Origin: Aphanizomenon flos-aquae FACHB-1287
GTDB lineage: Bacteria; Cyanobacteriota; Cyanobacteriia; Cyanobacteriales; Nostocaceae
Length of the DNA stretch: 64,000 nucleotides
NCBI RefSeq assembly: GCF_014698755.1
Contig: NZ_JACJTO010000011.1
Span: 1 to 64,000, forward strand
Reading direction: 5' to 3'
Every line of letters starts with the position of its first letter. The first letter of the stretch is position 1. This document shows, one piece after another, positions 43,995 through 53,976 of this stretch. Below the pieces are notes generated by a model. It was not told the origin of the DNA. It saw only the letters and a program-made list of their open reading frames with translations, and ran no database searches. Both the position numbers and the translations under genes were made by a program.

Positions 43995-45428
43995 ATGATT
44001 TCTAAACAAATACTTTTTAATACTGTTTTAAAAGAACAATTTTCTCCCCAAGATCGATCTGCCCAAAGTTGGATCATCATCCTTGGTTTTGTCTTTCTAA
44101 TAACAGCTTGCTACTTTACAAGTACAGCTAGTTTACACCTCGTTTTTCCCGCTACATCTTTTCTAGTCGGCTTGTTTTTATACTTACGGCATCCCATTCA
44201 CTATATTGGCTTCACATGGTGGATATGGTTTCTCACGCCCTTAATCACTCGTTTAGTTGACTATCGAGTTGGCTGGGATCCTACCCGACAAATGTTAATT
44301 GCACCTTATTTAGTCGTATTCCTGACCATATTCACCTTTTTAAAACATCTACCTAGCAGTCTTCGTCAAGGGGGACTGCCTTTTCTTTTAGCAGTCATAG
44401 GAGTTTCTTATGGATGTTTAATAGGTTTAATTTACAATCAACCACTCCCTGTAGTTCGGAGTTTTTTAGATTGGTTAAGTCCGATAATTTTTGCTTTTCA
44501 CCTATTTTCTAATTGGCGAGATTATCCCACTTATCGTCAGCATCTCCAAAGAACTTTTATTTGGTGTGTAATCATCTTGGGATCTTACGGTGTTTATCAA
44601 TTTGTTGTCGCTCCTGAATGGGATCGATATTGGCTAATCCAATCGAAAATGTTTACCAGTGCTGGAGATCCTATCCCCTTTGGAATGCGTATCTGGAGCA
44701 CACTCCACTCATCAGGACCATTTGGGACTGTAATGCAGACTGGATTACTATTATTATTTACCACCACCGGTCCGTTAATTTTTCCTGCTTCTGCTGTGGG
44801 TTATTTATCGTTTTTACTTTCCCAAGTTCGTACCAGTTGGGGCGGCTGGTTGCTAGGAATAATTATGATTTTTGGTTCGGTAAAACCCCAGATTCAAATG
44901 CGATTAATGACCATAATTTTAGTGATGACAATTTGTGTTATCCCCTTGGTAACTATTGAACCTCTTTCTAAAGTCATTACTACTCGAATGGAAAGTTTTT
45001 CCAATTTAGAAAAAGATGGTAGCTTTAGAGATAGATCAGCTACCTATGACAGAAGTCTGAATTTAGCTCTTTCTAATGTTATCGGTAATGGCTTTGGAAA
45101 TACCTGGAAAGTTAATGAAAAAACTGGACAAATAGAGGTAGTTGTTATTGATAGCGGCATTTTAGATATGTTTTTTACTTTGGGTTGGATTGGTGCTATA
45201 CCTTATATTAGTGGGTTAGTATTGATGCTAATTACTGTTGGCAATTATACGGAAGGTCGTTTTGATAGTTTTCTCAGCGCTGCCCGTGCTATTGGTATCA
45301 GTTCTTGCGCCCAGTTAATTATCTATAGCGGAATGTTGAGTATTTCAGGGATGATTATGTGGGGATTTTTAGCAATGGCTATGGCAGGACATAAATACTA
45401 TAGCAGAAGTCAGAAATTAGGACTTTGA
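43995..45428 (+). CDS. O-antigen polymerase/ligase-like membrane protein
   Basis: A 477-residue protein with about ten hydrophobic helices and one large extracytoplasmic loop (about residues 200-250). The pattern QVRTSWGGWLLGI near residue 276 and FRDRSATYDRSLNLALSNVIGNGFG near 348-372 are typical for Wzy/WaaL-like polymerases or ligases of polysaccharide loci. It probably joins repeat units in the periplasm. It is the last gene of the HEP-like island and matches the position of alr2841, recalled. Confidence 0.82.
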   Translation: MISKQILFNTVLKEQFSPQDRSAQSWIIILGFVFLITACYFTSTASLHLVFPATSFLVGLFLYLRHPIHYIGFTWWIWFLTPLITRLVDYRVGWDPTRQMLIAPYLVVFLTIFTFLKHLPSSLRQGGLPFLLAVIGVSYGCLIGLIYNQPLPVVRSFLDWLSPIIFAFHLFSNWRDYPTYRQHLQRTFIWCVIILGSYGVYQFVVAPEWDRYWLIQSKMFTSAGDPIPFGMRIWSTLHSSGPFGTVMQTGLLLLFTTTGPLIFPASAVGYLSFLLSQVRTSWGGWLLGIIMIFGSVKPQIQMRLMTIILVMTICVIPLVTIEPLSKVITTRMESFSNLEKDGSFRDRSATYDRSLNLALSNVIGNGFGNTWKVNEKTGQIEVVVIDSGILDMFFTLGWIGAIPYISGLVLMLITVGNYTEGRFDSFLSAARAIGISSCAQLIIYSGMLSISGMIMWGFLAMAMAGHKYYSRSQKLGL

Positions 45429-45432
45429 TTTA

Positions 45433-45466
45433 CTCCTCCCCAAGCCTTTTATTCGGACGGGGAGGG
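45433..45466. terminator. hairpin at the end of the HEP-like island
   Basis: CCTCCCC (45435-45441) and GGGGAGG (45459-45465) form a GC-rich stem between the converging polymerase and ABC1-kinase genes. No clear poly-T follows, so efficiency is uncertain. Confidence 0.55.
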
Positions 45467-45533
45467 TGTATTTCTTGAGGTTGGGAATTGCTATATCTAA
45501 ACTAGAAACATCAGAAAAATCACAGTTCAAAAA

Positions 45534-47522
45534 TTATTCAGATGCTAATAATTCTCGAATAATTCGAGTTACAGCTTTCTGGGTAACACGAGTAGCAATT
45601 TGTTGACCTAAAAGTTGAACTCCTGGATTAACAATGATTTGGGCTAATTGAGGAGCAAATTTTGTGGCATCAAAGCCTTTAGTTTCTCGCAAAATACCAG
45701 CAATACGTTTAATATATTCTAAGGTTTGTTGTTGTTCAACTGAGGCTGAGGGAATTTGATTAATTGCGGTGATTCCTACCCTTTCTCGCAGTACATAAGT
45801 AAAGTTATGCAAGGCATTTTTACTAACAGCATCTACACTGTTAAAAAATTCATCAATTAATCTATCACGAATAAATGAACCTCGTTTAGAAGATAAAAAT
45901 TCTACTCCTTGATTAACAACTAAGTTAAGATCATATTCTTGGTTACTGCGGGCATTTTTTAACAAATTTTCTAAACGATTCCACCGGAATTTACCATCTT
46001 TAAAAAGTAACTCCTGTAATGATGTTCTTAATTCATCTGCGGGATCTGTTAATAGTCTTTTAGCAACATAAGGATAGGCTTCACTGAGAACTTTGAAATT
46101 TGGATCTATATAAATTGCAATTCCTTCTAAAGTAACAAGAGAACGAATAATTAAGGCGTAATAGGGTGGGACACGGAAAGGATATTCATACATTAAAGCC
46201 GATAAATCATCGGTGATGCTTTTAATATTCAAATCCGCCACACTTGCACCTTCCGCGTTAGCAAATACCTTAGCAAATGCAGGAATAATGGGGGTAAGGT
46301 CTGTTTCTGGAGTGAGAAATTCTAACTTTACATAGTCTTTTGCTAAACTATCAAATTCTCGGTTAACAACATGAACAATTGCCTCAATTAAACCATAGCG
46401 TTGGGCTGGTTTAACTTCGCTCATCATGCCAAAATCAAGATAGGCTAATTTACCATCCATTGTAGCTAATAAGTTGCCTGGATGGGGGTCAGCGTGGAAA
46501 AATCCATGTTCTAATAATTGACGTAAAGAACATTGAACACCAACTTCAATTAAATACCGTGCATTGACTCCTAAAGCGGCTATTTTTTCCGGTTGAGTTA
46601 ATTTGATACCGTTAATCCATTCCATCGTTAAAACGCGACGGTTTGTGTATTCCCAGTAAATTTTTGGTACATAAATATCCTTCATGTTACCATATAATTC
46701 AAAAAAACGTTCTGCATTTTCGCCTTCATGAATATAGTCCATTTCTTCAAAAATGCGATCGCCTAACTCATCCAAAATCCCGACTAAATCACTACGTACC
46801 CGTTTGATATTTCGCTGTACCCAAGCAGCCAGTTTTCGCAAAATATACAAATCTATAGTAATTCGTTCCCGCAAATCTGGACGTTGTACTTTAATCGCTA
46901 CTTCTTCCCCAGTTTTCAATCTTCCCTGATATACCTGTCCCAAGGAAGCCGCCGCAATCGGTTGTGACGATAATTCTGCATAAATTTCTGAGGGTGGCGC
47001 TCCCAATTCTTCCTCAATAAATTGGTAAGCTATTTCATTAGGAAAAGCTGGTAATTGATCTTGGAGTCTAGTTAGTTCTTCTAAGTAAATTGGTGGTACT
47101 AAATCTGGTCTGGTAGATAAAGCTTGACCGATTTTAATGTAAGCTGGACCCAATTTTGTTAATAGATCTCTGAGTTGAACAGCGCGACGGCGTTCATTTT
47201 TGACCAAAGTTCCCCATCGTTTATCCGACCATAATCCTAATATAAAGGCCAGAATTGGCTTGAGAACTGTGAAAATTCGCCGGATAACTTGCAGGAATCG
47301 ACCATTATACTGTGTTTCTATTTCTACGGGATCATAAAGCACCGTCTCCGGTTCTAATCCCGCCATTACCCGGGCTTTGTGTCTTGGCTGTCGAGAAGCT
47401 TCAGCCGATTTGATGACTTTCTGTGTACTTTGTTCTGCTATTACCTCAATCACGGACAATTCGCCTCCGCGACTGTCCTCCTGACTTGTTCGAGAACTAG
47501 GGGGAAGTGTCTTAACCATCAT
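45534..47522 (-). CDS. ABC1/UbiB (AarF) family atypical protein kinase
   Basis: A 662-residue member of the ABC1/ADCK family. Typical marks are IKIGQALSTRPDLVPP (KxGQ motif, about residue 145), AAASLGQVYQG (alanine-rich loop), FHADPHPGNLL and LAYLDFGM (metal-binding). Such proteins regulate prenylquinone metabolism, here plastoquinone or tocopherol-type quinones, in thylakoid or plastoglobule-like membranes. The C-terminus has a hydrophobic segment region. The start is ATG 47522, with a second ATG one codon later. It is monocistronic and converges with the HEP-like island. Confidence 0.92.
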   Translation of the reverse strand: MMVKTLPPSSRTSQEDSRGGELSVIEVIAEQSTQKVIKSAEASRQPRHKARVMAGLEPETVLYDPVEIETQYNGRFLQVIRRIFTVLKPILAFILGLWSDKRWGTLVKNERRRAVQLRDLLTKLGPAYIKIGQALSTRPDLVPPIYLEELTRLQDQLPAFPNEIAYQFIEEELGAPPSEIYAELSSQPIAAASLGQVYQGRLKTGEEVAIKVQRPDLRERITIDLYILRKLAAWVQRNIKRVRSDLVGILDELGDRIFEEMDYIHEGENAERFFELYGNMKDIYVPKIYWEYTNRRVLTMEWINGIKLTQPEKIAALGVNARYLIEVGVQCSLRQLLEHGFFHADPHPGNLLATMDGKLAYLDFGMMSEVKPAQRYGLIEAIVHVVNREFDSLAKDYVKLEFLTPETDLTPIIPAFAKVFANAEGASVADLNIKSITDDLSALMYEYPFRVPPYYALIIRSLVTLEGIAIYIDPNFKVLSEAYPYVAKRLLTDPADELRTSLQELLFKDGKFRWNRLENLLKNARSNQEYDLNLVVNQGVEFLSSKRGSFIRDRLIDEFFNSVDAVSKNALHNFTYVLRERVGITAINQIPSASVEQQQTLEYIKRIAGILRETKGFDATKFAPQLAQIIVNPGVQLLGQQIATRVTQKAVTRIIRELLASE

Positions 47523-47657
47523 GAAGAAGCCACCAGTTAAATCAACGTTGTTAAATATTGTAACAATATCTTGTCTTTTCGGGATATTTTCAACAGTTAG
47601 AAATTATTGTTTCTACTTTCTTTTTTATTTTCTGTTAACGCATTAAAATATACTTAG

Positions 47658-48085
47658 CTTTGAGCAATCTTGTTTAAGCTTAACTTGATTACTTTTCAGT
47701 ATTATTAAGCTTTCCTGCATTTAAATTTATAATCTAAAATCAATCTAATTCTTGTGGGGTGAGCATCCCTGCCCGCCCTAATGTATAAACTATGTGCATT
47801 TTAGCTTATCAATATTCATCTGCATTGGTAAAGCTATTTTTTTCAATTTTTGATATTTTGCTTTAAATTATAAATAAGTGCGAACAATCCTATTTAAACT
47901 TAAATTATTACATTTTAGTTTTATTAAGCTTTCCTGCATTTAAATAGTATAATCTAAAATCAATCTAATTCTTGTGGGGTAAGCATCCCTGCCCGCCCTA
48001 ATGTATAAACTATGTGCATTTTAGCTTATCAATATTTATCTGCATTGGTAAAGCTATTTTTTTCAATTTTTGATATTTTGCTTTT
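47658..48085. repeat. tandem duplication of a 220-bp intergenic unit
   Basis: The units 47658-47875 and about 47878-48085 are nearly the same, with an offset of 219-220 bp. The best-conserved core contains TAATCTAAAATCAATCTAAT, CTTGTGGGGT and CATCCCTGCCCGCCCTAATG. A shorter relative of the TGGGGTGGGCATC part is at 56081. The 696-bp spacer 47523-48218 holds no gene. Confidence 0.85.
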
Positions 48086-48218
48086 AATGACTTGTATTTC
48101 TGGGAGAATTGTACTTTTCAGGATTTTTTTGATTGGAGAATTTACAACAATTGACAAATTTTAAGATATGGATATTAATATGATTATATCCTGAAAATAC
48201 AAATTTTATCATCAAGAA

Positions 48219-49184
48219 ATGATTAAACATCTTCAAGGAAAAATAGCATTAGTCACAGGTGCTACCAGAGGTATTGGTAAAGGAATTGCAATTGGATTAG
48301 GTGAATCTGGCGCTACAGTGTATATTACAGGGCGAACTCTTGAACCTACTAATGATAGTCTTGGTGGTAGTTTACAAGAAACTCAAACCGCAGTCATAGA
48401 AGCTGGTGGAGTTTGTATTCCTATTCAAGTTAATCATAGTGATGATCAGCAAATTTGCCGACTTTTTGAACGGATTGAGAGAGAACAAAATGGTCAATTA
48501 GATATTTTAGTTAATAATGTTTATGCAGGAGTGCAATCCATAAGAGAAGCCTATGGTAAAACATTTTGGGAATTAGAACCGAGTTTTTGGGATGCTGCAA
48601 ATAATGTAGGTTTACGAAGTCATTATGTAGCTAGTATTTATGCTGCAAGAATGATGACAAAAAGAAAACAGGGAATTATTTTTACTATTTCTTCTTGGGG
48701 AGGAATGTCTTATATTTTTAATGTTCCTTATGGTGTGGGAAAAAGTGCTTGTGATAGATTAGCTGCGGATATGGCTAAGGAATTAAAACAATATAATGTA
48801 ACTTCTCTAGCTATTTATCCCGGTATTGTGGGTACAGAACAGATTACAAATTTTGCCAAAGAACAGAGTTCAGAAAATGGTAATTCTTCATTATTTGCTG
48901 ATGGTTATAATTGGGAAACACCATTATTTACTGGTAGAGCGATCGCTAGTTTAGCAACTGATGCTAATATTATCAAATATACAGGTAAAATTCAAATTGT
49001 CGCTGAAGTTGCCAAGAAATATGGAATTGTAGATCAAAATGGTAATCGTCCTGTATCTTTACGTTCTTTGCGGTTTATTTTAGCAATGGCTATACCTTTT
49101 TTAAGAAATTATGCTTGGTTAATTCCTGATTTAACAATACCTTGGTTAGTGATTTTCTTCTTGATGATTAGCAGTAGATTTTAG
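48219..49184 (+). CDS. short-chain dehydrogenase/reductase (DHRS1-like)
   Basis: A 321-residue classical SDR. TGATRGIGKGIA binds the nicotinamide nucleotide, VNNVYAG follows, SSWGG and YGVGKSACDRLAADMA carry Ser, Tyr and Lys of the active site. The length and the C-terminal extension (ending in a hydrophobic helix, WLIPDLTIPWLVIFFLM) resemble DHRS1-type enzymes. Substrate is unknown. ATG 48219; the C-terminal helix suggests membrane association. Confidence 0.85.
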   Translation: MIKHLQGKIALVTGATRGIGKGIAIGLGESGATVYITGRTLEPTNDSLGGSLQETQTAVIEAGGVCIPIQVNHSDDQQICRLFERIEREQNGQLDILVNNVYAGVQSIREAYGKTFWELEPSFWDAANNVGLRSHYVASIYAARMMTKRKQGIIFTISSWGGMSYIFNVPYGVGKSACDRLAADMAKELKQYNVTSLAIYPGIVGTEQITNFAKEQSSENGNSSLFADGYNWETPLFTGRAIASLATDANIIKYTGKIQIVAEVAKKYGIVDQNGNRPVSLRSLRFILAMAIPFLRNYAWLIPDLTIPWLVIFFLMISSRF

Positions 49185-49243
49185 GAATTGGGATTTTTTA
49201 CAAAAGCCTATTAAAATCTTAATTTCTAGAGAAATAGTATACA

Positions 49244-49792
49244 ATGAATAAAAATTCCTCAAGTAGTGAATTTATTAGGAAATTAAATGAATACAACTTA
49301 GCTTATGTTGTAGCAATTAGAAGTAATTATGGAGTCTGGATGCCATGTAATCAAAGAATTAGGGCGAATAAGGGTGTAAATTTGAAAGAACATTTAGCAA
49401 TTAAAAATCAGAAACCACTCAAAAGTAGTAAGAAACAAGGGCGAGTTAATATCATTGCTGCCTATTCTAATGGTAAGTTATTCGCTCCGTTTACTGTTGA
49501 GGGTGCTTGTAACCGAAGCGTCTTTGAAACTTGGCTAGAAACTTGTTTGCTCCCATCACTAAAACCTGGACAAATAGTCATTGCAAACAATGCTATATTT
49601 CATAAAGGTGGACTAATTAAAGAATTAATTGAAGCCGCAGGATGTCAGTTAAAATACTTGCCGCCCTATTCGCCTGACCTTAATAAAATTGAGCGATGTT
49701 GGTCATGGTTAAAAAGCCGAATTCGCAAACAACTAATTCAATTTGACTCTTTCCGGGATGCTATGGAAGATGCGTTTCGTACAGCGTCCTAA
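49244..49792 (+). pseudogene. chimeric transposase relic (IS701-like start joined to IS630-like end)
   Basis: The 182-codon frame is a fusion. Codons 1-42 (FIRKLNEYNLAYVVAIRSNYGVW) resemble an internal part of IS701-type DDE transposases. From about codon 60 on, LFAPFTVEGACNRSVFETWLE, KYLPPYSPDLNKIERCWSWLKSRIRK is the C-terminal half of an IS630-type transposase. The middle catalytic Asp, normally in a DNA-x-FH motif, is Asn here (ANNAIFHK), so the enzyme is dead. No inverted repeats were found. It is most likely two overlapping IS remains. Confidence 0.7.
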
Positions 49793-49895
49793 TCTCCCTG
49801 TCTATTGCTATATATAAAATATTAATGCAGGATTTATCCTAAAACTAGCTTTAATTCCCCCTGTTATGCACAAATATTCAACTAACATTTACCTG

Positions 49896-49930
49896 ATAAA
49901 AACCCACCCCTCAATGCGTTAGGGGTGGGT
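49896..49930 (-). terminator. terminator of groEL
   Basis: On the minus strand ACCCACCCCT, AACGCATTG and AGGGGTGGGT are followed by TTTTTA. It lies 44 bp beyond the groEL stop. Confidence 0.88.
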
Positions 49931-49973
49931 AATTCATAAATTACATAAATTATGGATTAGGGAGAGTGGCAAA

Positions 49974-51683
49974 TTAGAACATACCCATACCGCCCATACC
50001 GCCCATACCGCCCATACCGCCCATACCGCCCATACCGCCCATACCGCCCATACCGCCCATACCGCCCATACCGCCCATACCACCATCAGGTGATCCAGCG
50101 GCTTGTTTCTCAGGCTTTTGAGCAATAATGGCTTCAGTGGTTAGTACCATACCAGCAATAGAAGCGGCATTTTGTAAAGCAGAACGAACCACTTTTGCAG
50201 GATCAATAATACCAGCAGCAATTAAGTCTTCAAACTCGCCTGTAGCTGCGTTGTAGCCGATATTTAAACCAGTTTCTCTGACTCTGGCCACAATGACAGA
50301 ACCTTCTGCCCCAGCGTTGTCTGCGATTTGCCGGAGGGGTGCTTCTAAAGCCTTTTGGACAATATCAGCGCCAATTCTTTCTTCAGGAGTGAGGCTGTTT
50401 TTAATTGCTTCTACCTTGCTAGATAGATAAATTAAAGTTGCACCACCACCGGGAACAATACCTTCTTCTACTGCTGCTTTGGTGGCATTGAGTGCATCTT
50501 CAATCCGCAATGTTCTGTCCTTGAGTTCGGTTTCTGTAGCTGCACCGACTTTAATCACGGCAATACCACCAGCTAACTTAGCAATGCGTTCTTGCAGTTT
50601 TTCAGTATCATAATCGGAATCTGTTGCCGCCAATTGTTTGCGAATTTGCTCAATCCGTATTTGGATTTCTGGTTTAGCAACATTACCAGCCACAATAGTG
50701 GTATTTTCCTTGTCAATGTGGATTTTCTCTGCAGTTCCCAACATTTCCAAAGTGGCAGTATCTAAGCTCAAGCCAATTTCTTCAGAAATCATTTGTCCAT
50801 TGGTGAGAATGGCAATATCTTCTAACATAGCTTTGCGGCGTTCGCCAAAACCGGGAGCTTTAATAGCAGCTACAGCCAAGACACCACGCGCTTTATTGAC
50901 AACCAGAGTTGCTAAGGCATCACCATCTACATCTTCTGCAATAATCAATAAAGGCTGACCTAAACGAGCAACTTTTTCGAGAATGGGGACTAGATCTTGA
51001 ATGCTGCTGATTTTTTTATCGACAATCAGGATGCGGGCGTTTTCAAACTCTACTGTCATTCGTTCATTGTTGGTGATGAAGTAGGGAGAAATATAACCTC
51101 TGTCAACCTGCATCCCTTCAACTACTTCTAGTTCAGTGATTAGAGATTTGGATTCTTCAACGGTGATAACACCATCTTTACTCACTTTTTCCATGGCCAA
51201 TGCCAGCATATTGCCAACTTCAGCGTCATTGCCAGCGGAGACTGTGGCAACTTGAGCGATCGCACTGCCTTCTACAGGTTTAGCGATCTTAGCAATTTCC
51301 TTTACCAGAGCCTCAACGGTTTTATCAATACCCCGTTTTAAGCTGATGGGATTTGTCCCTGCAGCTACATTCTTTAAACCTTCCTTAATCAAGGCTTGTG
51401 CTAGAACTGTGGCAGTGGTGGTTCCATCGCCAGCTACATCTTTAGTTTTTGATGCTACTTCTTGAATCAACTTAGCACCAGTATTTTCTAAAGGGTCTTC
51501 TAACTCAATCTCTTTGGCAACAGTGATACCGTCGTTGACAATTTGGGGGATACCGAATTTTTTCTCTAATAGGACGTTACGACCTCTTGGACCTAAGGTG
51601 ATTTTCACGGCATCCGCTAATGCGTTGATGCCTCTTTCTAAAGCCCGCCGTGATTCTTCATTAAATGCAATAATTTTAGTCAT
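49974..51683 (-). CDS. groL: 60-kDa chaperonin GroEL
   Basis: A 569-residue chaperonin subunit that forms tetradecamers and folds proteins with ATP. Family signs are [48 protein letters not shown] and the C-terminal GGM tail. The tail has eleven GGM units plus GMF; E. coli GroEL has four. No groES precedes it, so this is the separate groEL (groEL2-type) copy of cyanobacteria. A perfect CIRCE operator lies 33 bp upstream, so HrcA repression is expected. The start is ATG 51683. Confidence 0.97.
   Translation of the reverse strand: MTKIIAFNEESRRALERGINALADAVKITLGPRGRNVLLEKKFGIPQIVNDGITVAKEIELEDPLENTGAKLIQEVASKTKDVAGDGTTTATVLAQALIKEGLKNVAAGTNPISLKRGIDKTVEALVKEIAKIAKPVEGSAIAQVATVSAGNDAEVGNMLALAMEKVSKDGVITVEESKSLITELEVVEGMQVDRGYISPYFITNNERMTVEFENARILIVDKKISSIQDLVPILEKVARLGQPLLIIAEDVDGDALATLVVNKARGVLAVAAIKAPGFGERRKAMLEDIAILTNGQMISEEIGLSLDTATLEMLGTAEKIHIDKENTTIVAGNVAKPEIQIRIEQIRKQLAATDSDYDTEKLQERIAKLAGGIAVIKVGAATETELKDRTLRIEDALNATKAAVEEGIVPGGGATLIYLSSKVEAIKNSLTPEERIGADIVQKALEAPLRQIADNAGAEGSVIVARVRETGLNIGYNAATGEFEDLIAAGIIDPAKVVRSALQNAASIAGMVLTTEAIIAQKPEKQAAGSPDGGMGGMGGMGGMGGMGGMGGMGGMGGMGGMGGMGMF
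49984..50082. repeat. 9-bp tandem repeat (CCCATACCG) in groEL 3' end
   Basis: Ten perfect copies of CCCATACCG on the plus strand (49984-50073) plus one variant encode the GGM tail on the minus strand. The identity of the copies at DNA level suggests recent slippage growth. The array may vary in length between strains. Confidence 0.9.
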
Positions 51684-51715
51684 GTTTTATTTTTCCATTG
51701 CTTCCATTAGACAAT

Positions 51716-51742
51716 TTAGCACTCACTGACCAAGAGTGCTAA
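51716..51742 (-). promoter_or_regulatory. CIRCE operator (HrcA binding site)
   Basis: TTAGCACTC (51716-51724), a 9-bp spacer and GAGTGCTAA (51734-51742) match the CIRCE consensus perfectly. It lies just before the groEL ATG and would mediate heat-shock control by HrcA. Confidence 0.97.
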
Positions 51743-51846
51743 TCTCTTGCCACAATTTAGATTATGAACCACAATCCCAAAATTGACTAATATTAACAGT
51801 TGATACTTATGTTTGACCATAAAACTGATGATTATATTGGGAGCAA

Positions 51847-52932
51847 ATGAACCTACTAGTCAACTCCCTTAAATCCCTTGGCATTGCTGACCCTAGCGGT
51901 TCCGGCTGGTTAGCTGTAGTCTTTACATTTCTATTAGCTTTAGTTGTTACTTGGCGTTTAATTCCCACAATTCGTAAATTTGCCTTAGAGGTAGGTTGGG
52001 CAGATCAACCCAATGCTCGACGCTTGAATCAAGAACCCTTACCTAATGCGGGCGGTTTGGCAATCTATGCCGGGGTGATTGCGGCTTTGGTCTTGGCTAG
52101 TCTCTTGCGGCCAATTGAACTCCAAGGGGTTTTGGCTCAGGTCTTAACAATTCTTCTGGGTGGTTCAATTTTAGTATTAGTGGGTTTTATTGATGATCAG
52201 TTTAGCTTACCTCCATCTGTGCGACTTTGGGCGCAGGTAACGACAGCACTATTGCTAGTTGGTAATGGTATTAGCATTAAAGTGGTTTTTGGTACACCCA
52301 TTGATTCTCTCCTGTCTATGGCCTTAACGGTGTTGTGGGTGGTGGGGATTACTAATGCTATTAACCTGATGGATGGTATGGATGGTTTAGCTGGTGGCAT
52401 TAGCTTTATTACTGCCATCAGTTTATTAGGAGTTTCTGCCCAGTTTGATAATCGGGCGGCAGCGACTTTAGTTTTAGCAGCTTTGGGAGGGGCTGCGCTG
52501 GGCTTTTTACGCCATAATTTTCACCCCTCACACATAATTATGGGTGATGCTGGAGCGTACTTTTTTGGCTATGTGTTAGCAGCAACCAGCATCTTAGGTA
52601 AACTCCAATTAAATACAATCTATGCCCTAATCCCGACAGTTTTATTCCTGTTGTTGCCAGTTCTTGACACTACTCAAGTTTTTGTACGTCGGCTCATGGC
52701 AGGTAAAAACCCTCTGAGTACACCAGGTAAAGACCACTTACATCACCGCTTGTTAGCCTGGGGACTATCTCAAAGAAATGCAGCTTTTATCCTTTGGTCA
52801 ATTACTTTAGGTTGTAATTTGCTGGCTATGAAGATCCAGGGGATGAGTTTTTTCGTAATTCTGGCTACTGCGGTCGGTATTATCTTGCTGTTAGGACTAA
52901 CGCTTTGGCAAAGAATATTGAATAATCGCTGA
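51847..52932 (+). CDS. WecA/MraY-like polyprenyl-phosphate sugar-1-phosphate transferase
   Basis: A 361-residue membrane enzyme with about ten helices. FIDDQFSLPPSVRLWAQ, NAINLMDGMDGLAGGIS and MGDAGAYFFGYVL are the catalytic acidic loops of the PNPT family (WecA, TagO, MraY); PGKDHLHHRLL is the H-rich loop typical of WecA-type enzymes. It would transfer GlcNAc-1-phosphate or a similar sugar to undecaprenyl phosphate, starting cell-surface polymer synthesis. It is divergent from groEL and converges with fabG. Confidence 0.9.
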   Translation: MNLLVNSLKSLGIADPSGSGWLAVVFTFLLALVVTWRLIPTIRKFALEVGWADQPNARRLNQEPLPNAGGLAIYAGVIAALVLASLLRPIELQGVLAQVLTILLGGSILVLVGFIDDQFSLPPSVRLWAQVTTALLLVGNGISIKVVFGTPIDSLLSMALTVLWVVGITNAINLMDGMDGLAGGISFITAISLLGVSAQFDNRAAATLVLAALGGAALGFLRHNFHPSHIIMGDAGAYFFGYVLAATSILGKLQLNTIYALIPTVLFLLLPVLDTTQVFVRRLMAGKNPLSTPGKDHLHHRLLAWGLSQRNAAFILWSITLGCNLLAMKIQGMSFFVILATAVGIILLLGLTLWQRILNNR

Positions 52933-52983
52933 ATAGGAAACAGAAATTTTACGACTGAAAACGAACAATTGACCACTGACAAA

Positions 52984-53724
<741 letters not shown>

Positions 53725-53976
53725 CTATTTTTCCTCAATTTTTGGAGATACCGCGCTAATTATCTTATAATCTTAAGTTATACGGAAGTGAAAAATTCAT
53801 TAATAAAGCTAGTTAGTTAAGAATATATCGAAATTGCTGCTGATGTATAAAGTCGAAAACCCTGACTTGCTGTTATTTCTGCTGAGGTACAGAGCATAGT
53901 AGTTCTAAAATTTTAGCGATAATTGTTTTTTATGGGAAAATTATGCCAAAATATACAGAAATCCTTCTGTATGATC

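Noticed and set aside
49934-50125. Open frame with a VWA-VWA repeat on the minus strand
   Set aside because: It is the groEL GGM array read in another frame.
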